Assembly (NCBI GenBank): GCA_017960985.1
Contig: JAGCYD010000080.1
Span: 62,001-126,000, forward strand
Source of the DNA: Bacteroidaceae bacterium
GTDB lineage: Bacteria; Bacteroidota; Bacteroidia; Bacteroidales; Bacteroidaceae
DNA length: 64,000 bases
Reading direction: 5' to 3'
The notes beneath the pieces were generated by a model. It was not told the origin of the DNA. It saw only the letters and a list, made by a program, of their open reading frames with translations, and ran no database searches. Shown piece by piece: positions 9,104 to 16,933 of this stretch. Position 1 is the stretch's first letter. Each line of letters begins with the position of its first letter. The position numbers and the translations under genes were made by a program.

Positions 9104-12100
9104 ATGAATCCTCGGTTTCTTCTCTTCAAAGCATCGGCCGGCAGCGGAAAGACCTTCAATCTGGCTCTTCAGTACATCGCCCTCATGCTGGCGCATGGCG
9201 AACACGAGTTTCGCCACACTTTGGCCGTCACTTTTACCAACAAGGCCACAGCGGAGATGAAGAACCGCATCCTGCAGTTCCTCTACGGATTCTGGAAAGC
9301 CGAACCACGCGCTGCAAAAGCATTCGATGCCTGCAAAAAGGTGTTGAGCGAAGAATATGGCGAGCATCTGATCGACGAAGAGATACGCGAGCGTAGTCAT
9401 CGTGCTTTGAAGGCCATCCTGCACGACTATAGTCGTTTCTATGTTTCCACTATCGATGCCTTTTTCCAAACCGTGCTGCGCAACATGGCACACGAACTGG
9501 GACTGAATGCACGGTTGCAAGTAGATTTGGACGACAAAAATGTTATCGAGGTAGCCGTGGAGAACCTCATCGAGGGCCTGCGCCACAACGACCGCGAGGT
9601 ACTTCCCTGGCTACAGGAATACATCGAACAGCAACTGGAAGAGGGTAACAAGTCCTGGGATGTGCGTGGAAAATTGAAAGACACAGCAAGACTACTCTTC
9701 ACGGAAGCCTACCTGAAACGCTCGCTCGACGACCATAACAAGCCTTTCAACATTGAGAACATCAGTCAATTCAAGAAAATACTAGACGAAGAGCGAAACG
9801 CCCTACTATGCCTCTTACAAGAGGAGGCGAAAGCATTTGACGAAGAACTGCATCGTTCGGGCATGGGATACGAGGAACTCTGCAATCGAAGCAATTATGT
9901 ACAGGGCTATATCCAAAAACTGTCTAACGGCGATTTCGGTGTCAATTTCAACAGTTACCTACAGGAAATGACCGATGACTATCAGAAACTGCTCAAAACC
10001 CCGCTACGCAAGAACGCATCACTCTACCCCATTGCCCAGAATCTATCGGAACGACTCGGGCAACTGCATGAGCGCCAGACACAAGTCGCACCCCGCATCA
10101 ATAGCATCGACCTTGCCTTGAAGAACCTTACCCCTATGGGACTATTGGGCGCCATCGATGCCGAAGTGACACGACTATCAAATGAACGCAACCGTTTCAT
10201 GCTGGCACGCACGCCTATCGTCATCAAACGAATGATACAGGGCGACGATGCCTCGTTTGTCTTCGAACGCGCTGGCATACGGTACAACAACATCATGATT
10301 GACGAGTTCCAAGACACCAGCCGTCTACAATGGGAAAACTTCCGCACACTACTACTCGACAATCTGGCCAGTGGAGGTTTGAACATGATCGTGGGAGACA
10401 TCAAGCAAAGCATCTACCGCTGGCGCAACGGAGACTGGAAAATCCTGCACGAACTGCAACGACAGGGATACAACGGCATCCCCTTTACGGAAAAACCTCT
10501 GAGCAACAACTTCCGAAGCCTGGGGAATATCGTCAACTTCAACAACCGTTTCTTCCCCGTCGCCGCAGCAGCCCTGGACACGCTCGACCCCTCCGCACAA
10601 ATCCGAATGACCAACCTCTATCATGAAAAAGAGGTGGAACAGCATATCCGGCGCGATGCCAACAGCGGACTGGTTCGCATCCGCCTATGCCACGCCAAAG
10701 GAAAGGAGGCAGCCGAAGCCTGGGAACAGGGAATGCTGGCCGACCTCTGCCAACAGGTGAGAAACCTGAATCAACAAGGTGTACCCTACAGTCAAATGGC
10801 CATCTTATTGCGTAAATCAAGATATATTGAGCCCACCATTACCTACTTCGCCGAGCACATGCCCGAAGTGCAGTTGGTCAGCAACGAGGCCTTCCTATTG
10901 GGTTCATCCGTAGCCGTACAGATGCTGGTCAATGCCCTGCAAGTAGTCGACGACCCCGAACGAGACCCTGTGGCGCTGCGTTATCTTGCTAAGCACTATC
11001 TGTGCGACATCGAGCATCGCGAAGCAAAGGAGAACGACTTCTGTCTCGACGACTATCGCACCATCCTGCCCGAAGACTTCATCGGGCATCTCGACGAACT
11101 GCGCAACCAACCCCTGTACGAACTCTGTGAACATCTATTCCGCCTGCTTCGGCTGGATGAGATAAAACTGCAAGAGGCCTACCTCTTCACCTTCTTCGAC
11201 GAGTTATCCAACTTCCTGCGCGAAAATCCGTCGGATATCCCGACTTTCCTCCAATACTGGAAAGACACCATGAACCGCGTCGCCATCCCCAACAGCGAGG
11301 TAGACGGCATTCGCATCTATACCATACACAAATCCAAGGGACTGGCATTCCACACCGTACTGATGCCGTATGCCGACTGGAACATTGAGAAAGACATGGA
11401 TGACCTTTACTGGTGCGAGCCTCAGTCGGAACCGCTCAACAGCATGGGAACCCTGCCCATCAAGTTCACCTCACGGGTGAAAGATTCCGAATTCGGAGCA
11501 TACTATCTGGAGGAACACGCCAATCGCCGTGCTGATGAACTGAACACCCTCTATGTGGCCTTCACCCGTGCCGAAGCCAACCTGTTGGTGTGGGGATTAA
11601 GCCAGCATGAACTGGAGCCTGGGAAATTCGAAGAGACGGTGGCCGACCTAATGCACGCTTGTCTGAAGGACATCAAAGGCGTGGGCATCCGCGAAGAAGA
11701 GTCCGACATCACCACCTATACCGTCGGTACTTACCCCGTTGCAGCCCAAGAGGAAAGCACACAAAAGACCGTTCTCGTGCAGATGCGCTCCTACGAGGGA
11801 AGGTTCACCTTCCGCCAGAGCAGTCAGGCTGCAAAGTTCATCCATAGGGCGAACAACGAGGACACCGAGTCCACAACAAACCAAGACTATATCGAACAAG
11901 GCAAATTGCTGCACTTTATCTTCAGCCAGATAGAAACAGCAGATGACATCGAACGGGTTACTCAGGGATTTGTCCAACAAGGCATACTGAAGTCCGACAA
12001 ACAACTGAAACAAGTCAGGGACCTTGCCCAACGAGGACTGCGCCACGAACAAGTGCGCAAATGGTTCTCGGGGAAATACCACTTGTTCAACGAGTGCAAC

Positions 12101-12334
12101 ATCCTCGTACCGAATCCCGATGGCGGGAAACTTATGATAAGGCGTCCCGACCGTGTGATGATGGACAGTCAACACATCATCATCGTGGATTTCAAATTCG
12201 GCATGCCCAAGCCAGAGTATCGCGAACAAGTAGCAGAGTATATCCGCATCCTACAGACCATGCACCCCGAAAAGAAGGTAGAAGGATGGCTGTGGTATGT
12301 GTATAGAAATCAAGTGGAAGAAGTTAAAAGTTAA
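9104..12334 (+). CDS. addA: AddA/RecB-like UvrD-family helicase-nuclease
   Basis: 1076 residues. AddA is the translocating helicase and nuclease subunit of the AddAB enzyme, which resects double-strand breaks for homologous recombination. All superfamily 1 helicase motifs are visible: Walker A ASAGSGKT (residues 10-17), motif Ia TFTNKATAEMKNRI, motif II IMIDEFQDTSR, motif III GDIKQSIYRWRNG, motif V YTIHKSKGLAFHTV and motif VI NTLYVAFTRAEANLL. A C-terminal PD-(D/E)XK nuclease is indicated by QGKLLHFIFSQ, RRPDRVM and IIIVDFKFG. The ATG at 9104 begins directly before the Walker A segment, as in other Bacteroidetes homologues. addB starts 5 bases after the stop. The last codons and stop are built from AAGTTAA heptamers (12321-12334). 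Symbol assigned by family and gene pairing. Confidence 0.9.
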   Translation: MNPRFLLFKASAGSGKTFNLALQYIALMLAHGEHEFRHTLAVTFTNKATAEMKNRILQFLYGFWKAEPRAAKAFDACKKVLSEEYGEHLIDEEIRERSHRALKAILHDYSRFYVSTIDAFFQTVLRNMAHELGLNARLQVDLDDKNVIEVAVENLIEGLRHNDREVLPWLQEYIEQQLEEGNKSWDVRGKLKDTARLLFTEAYLKRSLDDHNKPFNIENISQFKKILDEERNALLCLLQEEAKAFDEELHRSGMGYEELCNRSNYVQGYIQKLSNGDFGVNFNSYLQEMTDDYQKLLKTPLRKNASLYPIAQNLSERLGQLHERQTQVAPRINSIDLALKNLTPMGLLGAIDAEVTRLSNERNRFMLARTPIVIKRMIQGDDASFVFERAGIRYNNIMIDEFQDTSRLQWENFRTLLLDNLASGGLNMIVGDIKQSIYRWRNGDWKILHELQRQGYNGIPFTEKPLSNNFRSLGNIVNFNNRFFPVAAAALDTLDPSAQIRMTNLYHEKEVEQHIRRDANSGLVRIRLCHAKGKEAAEAWEQGMLADLCQQVRNLNQQGVPYSQMAILLRKSRYIEPTITYFAEHMPEVQLVSNEAFLLGSSVAVQMLVNALQVVDDPERDPVALRYLAKHYLCDIEHREAKENDFCLDDYRTILPEDFIGHLDELRNQPLYELCEHLFRLLRLDEIKLQEAYLFTFFDELSNFLRENPSDIPTFLQYWKDTMNRVAIPNSEVDGIRIYTIHKSKGLAFHTVLMPYADWNIEKDMDDLYWCEPQSEPLNSMGTLPIKFTSRVKDSEFGAYYLEEHANRRADELNTLYVAFTRAEANLLVWGLSQHELEPGKFEETVADLMHACLKDIKGVGIREEESDITTYTVGTYPVAAQEESTQKTVLVQMRSYEGRFTFRQSSQAAKFIHRANNEDTESTTNQDYIEQGKLLHFIFSQIETADDIERVTQGFVQQGILKSDKQLKQVRDLAQRGLRHEQVRKWFSGKYHLFNECNILVPNPDGGKLMIRRPDRVMMDSQHIIIVDFKFGMPKPEYREQVAEYIRILQTMHPEKKVEGWLWYVYRNQVEEVKS

Positions 12335-12341
12335 AGGTTAT
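12321..12341. repeat. 7-base repeat at the addA-addB junction
   Basis: AAGTTAA, AAGTTAA, AGGTTAT in series. The first two supply the end of addA, including its stop codon, and the third runs into the addB start codon at 12340. Confidence 0.55.
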
Positions 12342-15210
12342 GAAGCCCTTTTTGTATTATGTAGCGCAGGATTTGATTGCCCGATATGGCAACAACCTTT
12401 CCGAGGTCACCATCGTATTCCCCGGAAAGCGTGCCAGTCTCTATATGAACAATTTCCTGTCGTACTTTGCACAAGGTCCCGTCTGGGCACCACGCTTCAC
12501 GACCATCGCCGAACTCTTCCAGCAACTATCCTCCCTGTCCGAGAGCGACGACATACCCACCATCTGCAAACTATATAACATTTACAGCCAACTGGTGCCC
12601 AACCCCGAATCGCTCGACGACTTCTACGGCTGGGGCGAAATCCTGATGAACGACTTTGACGACATCGACAAGCACATGGTGGATGCCGACAAACTATTCA
12701 CCAATGCCGCCGACCTAGCTGCTATGGACGAGACGGACTACCTCGACGATACACAGATACAGACCTTAAAGGAGTTCTTCGCAAACTTCGACCCGACACA
12801 CCAGTCCGACATCAAACACCGCTTCATGGAACTCTGGCAAGTGATGCCGGAGATGTACCACCGACTGAAGGAAATCCTAAGAAAGGAAGGACTCATGTAT
12901 CGGGGAGGACTGTATCGAGAAGTAGCCGAAAAAATTAAAAATGAAGAATTAAGAACTAAGAATGATATTTATGCCTTTGTGGGGTTCAATGTGCTGGACG
13001 AGGTAGAGGAAACACTATTCCGCTCCCTTCGCGATGCACGAAAGGCACTATTCTACTGGGACTACGATGTGTATTACGCCGACAAAAACAGCGACCACGA
13101 GGCTGGACTCTTCCTGCGGCACAATCTGGAGCACTACCCCAATGCGCTGTCCAGCGACATCTTCGACAATCTCACCAACAAGGAGAAACACATCCGCTTC
13201 TTAGCTACAGGCACCGACAATGCACAAGTACGCTACTTACCACAGTGGATAGCAGAACAACTCACCGAACCCGAACACGAGTCAGCCATCATCCTCTGCG
13301 ACGAAGCCTTGATGCGCCCCATCCTCCACGCCATACCCTCGCCCGAAGAATCCGAACGGGCACCCAAAGCCGTAAATATCACGATGGGCTACCCCCTGAC
13401 GGACACCTCCGTCTATGGATACTTCTGTGCTTTGGCAGATTTGCAGGCCGAAGGTTATAATGCCGACCTAAAACGGTTCCGTCCTTCAGCCATCGAGCGA
13501 CTGGAGAAGAATGCCTTCTATCCCGCCTACCCCAAGGAACTGCTCCCCCTGCGACACATGGAAAGCAACCTCGAACTCATCGACTGGCTTTCCACTGCTA
13601 TTGAGGCATTGGGCAAAACCGACCTCGATGACCTCCAGACCGAATCCGTCTTCCTCATCTATCGCATACTGGGGCAGTTCCACGAACTCGTTGCCGACGG
13701 CACGCTTCAGGCAAAGCCCACCACCCTACGCCGCCTCATTCGTCAGTCGTTGGCCAGTGCCAAAGTGCCTTTCCACGGGGAGATGGACGAAGGGCTACAA
13801 ATCATGGGTGTACTGGAAGCCCGTAACCTCGACTTCCGCCATCTCATCATGCTGTCCGTCGGCGAGGGCATCATCCCCCGCAAACTCAGCGACGCATCGC
13901 TCATCCCCTATATCCTGCGTTCCCACTTCGGACTCGACACCACCGAACGGCAGGATGCCGTGTATGCCTACTCGTTCTACCGACTGCTGCAACGCGCCGA
14001 GGACATTACCCTTGTGTACAACGAAAACAGCTGCGGAGCCTCACAGCGCGAACAAAGCCGTTTTTTGCGGCAATTAGAGGCAGAAACTGACCTTCACATC
14101 GAACGACTCACCAACTTCCAACAGTCCGCCATTAACCCCTCCAAACCCATACAGATCGAGAAAGACGACCACATCATGGAGATACTCCGTCGGAAGAAGA
14201 GCCTATCCCCGACTGCCATCAACCAGTACATCAAATGCCCCCTGCTATTCTACTATCAGCAGGTAGCCAACATACGCACCCCCGAACGGCCGCAGGACGG
14301 CATCAATGCACCTCTTTTCGGCACCATCTTCCACGACACCTGCGAACTATTCTACACCCATCTGCAACAAATCACAGGACGCGCAAACATACTGCGTAGC
14401 GACCTCGAACCCTTCGTCGCGAAGCCAAAGTCGCAACTCCTCCCCTATCTCGACCTTGCCTTCTGGGTGGACTTCTTCCACGGACAGGAATACGATAGCC
14501 ACAAGCACAAAGCCGAGCGCGAGACCTTCCTTTTGCCCTACCTTGCCGCGCACACACCTGAAGATTTTCGCAACAAAGTTGCCGACCTTTATGCCCCGTC
14601 AGCCGAAGCTTACTTTACTGGCGTGAATATGATTATCCGCGAAGTCATCCTCAAACTCGGCACACAACTCCTTCGATGGGATATGGAACACGCCCCGTTC
14701 CGCATCTACGGCATGGAGGTGGACAGATACATGACCATTTCCGTTCCGTCGGGCGAAAGTACCATTGAACTCCGCGTCGGCGGACGCATCGACCGCATGG
14801 ACATCATGACCATAAATGGGAAGCAAACGCTTCGCGTGGTGGACTACAAAACGGGAAAGCCCAAAAGCGCCCCGAAGGACATCTACGGCATTTTCAATAG
14901 CGCGACCGACAACGCCCACGAATACTACCTGCAGGCATTCCTCTACTCTATCAGCATGGTCGGGGAACAATCCCTGCCCGTTAGCCCCAGTCTCTTCTAC
15001 ATTCTCTCCGCTAATGACCCAAAAGGCTACGACCCTACCCTAAAACTCGACAAGGAAGAGATTACGGACTTTGCCACCTATACCGCAGAGTACCGCGAAG
15101 GCCTCATCCAAGTCTTGAGCAATATCTATAGTCCAGACATTCCATTTGTCCAAGCTAAAGAAACAAAAACATGTGAATACTGTGATTTCCGACGGCTCTG
15201 TAACCGATAG
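12340..15210 (+). CDS. addB: AddB-like PD-(D/E)XK exonuclease with iron-sulfur cluster
   Basis: 956 residues, second subunit of the AddAB break-resection complex. The N-terminal half resembles a helicase with a degenerate nucleotide site (VFPGKRASLYMNNFL, no GKT). The C-terminal nuclease shows FGTIFHDTCELFY, GGRIDRMDIM (Asp818) and VVDYKTGK (Asp835, Lys837), plus a QAFLYS segment. Four cysteines fit the AddB 4Fe-4S staple: Cys633 (YIKCPLLFYY) and Cys945, Cys948, Cys954 in the order C-x2-C-x5-C at the C-terminus, with spacing close to the Bacillus enzyme. Residues about 199-210 (KIKNEELRTKND) are encoded by in-frame 7-base repeats and look like an insertion. Co-transcribed with addA (5-base gap). 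Confidence 0.9.
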   Translation: MKPFLYYVAQDLIARYGNNLSEVTIVFPGKRASLYMNNFLSYFAQGPVWAPRFTTIAELFQQLSSLSESDDIPTICKLYNIYSQLVPNPESLDDFYGWGEILMNDFDDIDKHMVDADKLFTNAADLAAMDETDYLDDTQIQTLKEFFANFDPTHQSDIKHRFMELWQVMPEMYHRLKEILRKEGLMYRGGLYREVAEKIKNEELRTKNDIYAFVGFNVLDEVEETLFRSLRDARKALFYWDYDVYYADKNSDHEAGLFLRHNLEHYPNALSSDIFDNLTNKEKHIRFLATGTDNAQVRYLPQWIAEQLTEPEHESAIILCDEALMRPILHAIPSPEESERAPKAVNITMGYPLTDTSVYGYFCALADLQAEGYNADLKRFRPSAIERLEKNAFYPAYPKELLPLRHMESNLELIDWLSTAIEALGKTDLDDLQTESVFLIYRILGQFHELVADGTLQAKPTTLRRLIRQSLASAKVPFHGEMDEGLQIMGVLEARNLDFRHLIMLSVGEGIIPRKLSDASLIPYILRSHFGLDTTERQDAVYAYSFYRLLQRAEDITLVYNENSCGASQREQSRFLRQLEAETDLHIERLTNFQQSAINPSKPIQIEKDDHIMEILRRKKSLSPTAINQYIKCPLLFYYQQVANIRTPERPQDGINAPLFGTIFHDTCELFYTHLQQITGRANILRSDLEPFVAKPKSQLLPYLDLAFWVDFFHGQEYDSHKHKAERETFLLPYLAAHTPEDFRNKVADLYAPSAEAYFTGVNMIIREVILKLGTQLLRWDMEHAPFRIYGMEVDRYMTISVPSGESTIELRVGGRIDRMDIMTINGKQTLRVVDYKTGKPKSAPKDIYGIFNSATDNAHEYYLQAFLYSISMVGEQSLPVSPSLFYILSANDPKGYDPTLKLDKEEITDFATYTAEYREGLIQVLSNIYSPDIPFVQAKETKTCEYCDFRRLCNR
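12934..12968. repeat. 7-base repeats inside the addB coding sequence
   Basis: Heptamers ATTAAAA, ATGAAGA, ATTAAGA, ACTAAGA, ATGATAT run through addB codons about 199-210. Seven is not a multiple of three, so the run encodes a short lysine- and glutamate-rich segment rather than a protein repeat. The reading frame stays open. Confidence 0.75.
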
Positions 15211-15218
15211 AGCATAAT

Positions 15219-15246
15219 TTTTCACTTTTCACTTTCAACTTCTCAT
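15219..15246. repeat. 7-base repeat between addB and tRNA-Arg
   Basis: TTTTCAC, TTTTCAC, TTTCAAC, TTCTCAT immediately follow the addB stop region and precede the tRNA-Arg -7 box. Confidence 0.65.
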
Positions 15247-15255
15247 TTATATTTG

Positions 15256-15263
15256 TACCTTTG
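15256..15263 (+). promoter_or_regulatory. -7 element of the tRNA-Arg promoter
   Basis: TACCTTTG, 18 bases before the mature 5' end of tRNA-Arg. A weak TTTC at 15233-15236 stands near the -33 position. Confidence 0.5.
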
Positions 15264-15281
15264 CAGTTGTTTTCAAAGGAT

Positions 15282-15359
15282 GGTCTGGTAGCTCAGTTGG
15301 ATTAGAGCAGCAGCCTTCTAAGCTGCGGGTCAAGGGTTCGAGCCCCTTCCAGATCACCA
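15282..15359 (+). tRNA. tRNA-Arg (anticodon TCT)
   Basis: Full cloverleaf. The acceptor GGTCTGG (15282-15288) pairs with CCAGATC (15349-15355) with one G-U. The D-arm is GCTC/GAGC, the anticodon stem GCAGC/GCTGC has loop CTTCTAA, and the T-stem AAGGG/CCCTT has loop TTCGAGC. The anticodon TCT is at 15317-15319, reading AGA. The discriminator is A15356, and CCA is encoded at 15357-15359. Confidence 0.97.
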
Positions 15360-15384
15360 CCGAGCCAACTTTTTGGTCGAAAGA

Positions 15385-15416
15385 TTTGGCGGATTCAAAA
15401 AAAGGCACTACCTTTG
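15385..15416 (+). promoter_or_regulatory. Promoter of tRNA-Lys
   Basis: A -33 TTTG (15385-15388) and -7 TACCTTTG (15409-15416) are separated by 20 bases, a textbook Bacteroidetes promoter. The mature tRNA begins 25 bases further on. tRNA-Lys thus seems to be transcribed separately from tRNA-Arg. Confidence 0.65.
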
Positions 15417-15441
15417 CACCGCAATTGCAGAAATGCAGCAT

Positions 15442-15514
15442 GCGTCCTTAGCTCAGTTGGTAGAGCAATTGACTCTTAATCAATGGGTCCAGGGTTCGAG
15501 CCCCTGAGGGCGTA
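15442..15514 (+). tRNA. tRNA-Lys (anticodon CTT)
   Basis: Cloverleaf with acceptor GCGTCCT/AGGGCGT (first pair G-U, one U-G), D-arm GCTC/GAGC, anticodon stem ATTGA/TCAAT with loop CTCTTAA, and T-stem CAGGG/CCCTG with loop TTCGAGC. Anticodon CTT reads AAG. Discriminator A15514; CCA is not encoded, unlike the neighbouring tRNA-Arg. Confidence 0.96.
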
Positions 15515-15517
15515 CAA

Positions 15518-15560
15518 AAGAAGGCAGAAATCTGATATGGATTCCTGCCTTCTTGTTTTA
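15518..15560 (+). terminator. Terminator after tRNA-Lys
   Basis: Perfect 10-bp inverted repeat AAGAAGGCAG (15518-15527) and CTGCCTTCTT (15545-15554), followed by a T-rich GTTTTA. It may also serve the convergent efflux operon ending at 15586. Confidence 0.75.
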
Positions 15561-15585
15561 TCCCCCCAAAAGAGACTTTACGGAT

Positions 15586-16932
15586 TCATCGCGTTTTACG
15601 CAGATAGTCAGCCAGACGGACTTGATAGTTGGCCATTGCCTCGGAGAGTTGGTTACAAGACTGACGATTCAGGGTTTCGGCATCGAGCAGGTCGCTCAAC
15701 TTCACGGTTCCCGACTTGTACTGCTCGGTGGACATGCGCAAATTCTCGGCTGCCTCTTCCACGCTTGTACGGGCTATTTCTATCTGCTTATAGGCTACAG
15801 TAAGTTGGCTCCAAGAGGATTCCACATCTACGGCTAACTGCTCACGAGCATCGTCGGCCTCGTTCCTTGCCTGCTGCAATCGGAGTTGACTCCTCTTGAC
15901 GGCATGCTTGCCGCCCCACCACGACATGATGGGTACGCTGACCGTGCCGAATACCAGACCGTTGGTCATGGTGGTGTTCATATATTTCTGCACATTATCA
16001 CTCAGCCCACCAAGTTCCGCGTGATAGCCCATCACACCAACAGCAACCGTAGGGAGATACTTTCCGCGTTCCATCTTTACCTGCCACTCGTTGGCTTCGA
16101 TATTTTTCTGCACAAGCGCCATCTCCTCACGACCGGCTACAGCATCCTCCATAGCGACACGGACTTCTACAGGATTTGTAGGCTGCAAGGCATCCGAGAC
16201 GATATCTATCGGCCGACCAGCCATGCCTATCTGCTGGGCGAGGAGTAACAAGAGGACATGCTCGGCATTCTCTAGCTTGAGGCGGTTGCTGGCTAGTTCC
16301 TGCTGACGCAACCGAACTTTCAACAAATCGTTACGAGTGGTCACACCTGCCTTAACATACTGCTCCACCATATCCATTACGGCATTCACTTGCTCCTCGG
16401 CTGCTTCAATGGTACTCAAATTGTACTTAACGGTGGCTATCTGCCAATAGTTTTCCGATACCTTTTGCAGGACATCCTTTTCCTTCATTTGCATCTGGAG
16501 GGTTACGGCATCCCGACCTATCTCTGCCAGTTTGTTTCCCGCACGGATTCGTCCGCCGGCATAAATTGGCTGGGTCAAGGTGAGTGTCGCAGAATAGGCC
16601 CGACTTAACTCGCTGTACGAGAATGGGGCGCCAGCATAAATGGCAAAATCAGGACCAAGACCTGCTACCTCCATGGGTATCGTTCCATCCCCCTTTATCA
16701 TCTCATCGAAGGCCTGAAACGCCAATACATTGGCCTGAATGTCGGGGAAGTATTTGGTGAAGGCTTCCTTCTTCTGCTCACCAGCCATCTCTATTTCAAG
16801 GGCTGCGTTCTGCAGGCTTCGGTTGTTCTGTCGAGCCAACTCGAGGCACTCGGACAAGTTCAGCATTTGCTGTGCCGACAGGTGAAAAGTGAAAAGTGAA
16901 AAGTGGAAAATTATTACTATCAGTCGTTTCAT
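15586..16932 (-). CDS. TolC-family outer-membrane efflux channel
   Basis: 448 residues, typical for the outer-membrane factor of a tripartite efflux pump. It forms a trimeric channel that passes substrates from the adaptor-pump complex to the outside. Family traits are the N-terminal LSECLELARQNNRSLQNA, a central ATLTLTQPIYAGGRI, and long alpha-helical repeats ending KSGTVKLSDLLDAETLNRQSCNQLSEAMANYQVRLADYLR. Signal peptide at residues 1-21 (FTFHLSAQQ); part of it is encoded by GTGAAAA heptamers on the plus strand. It is the last gene of the operon, beginning 1 base after the pump gene ends. Substrates of the pump are unknown. Confidence 0.93.
   Translation of the reverse strand: MKRLIVIIFHFSLFTFHLSAQQMLNLSECLELARQNNRSLQNAALEIEMAGEQKKEAFTKYFPDIQANVLAFQAFDEMIKGDGTIPMEVAGLGPDFAIYAGAPFSYSELSRAYSATLTLTQPIYAGGRIRAGNKLAEIGRDAVTLQMQMKEKDVLQKVSENYWQIATVKYNLSTIEAAEEQVNAVMDMVEQYVKAGVTTRNDLLKVRLRQQELASNRLKLENAEHVLLLLLAQQIGMAGRPIDIVSDALQPTNPVEVRVAMEDAVAGREEMALVQKNIEANEWQVKMERGKYLPTVAVGVMGYHAELGGLSDNVQKYMNTTMTNGLVFGTVSVPIMSWWGGKHAVKRSQLRLQQARNEADDAREQLAVDVESSWSQLTVAYKQIEIARTSVEEAAENLRMSTEQYKSGTVKLSDLLDAETLNRQSCNQLSEAMANYQVRLADYLRKTR
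16882..16916. repeat. 7-base repeat encoding the tolC-like signal peptide
   Basis: GTGAAAA three times, then GTGGAAA and ATTATTA. On the minus strand these heptamers encode the hydrophobic core of the signal peptide of the TolC-like protein. Confidence 0.7.
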
Positions 16933-16933
16933 A

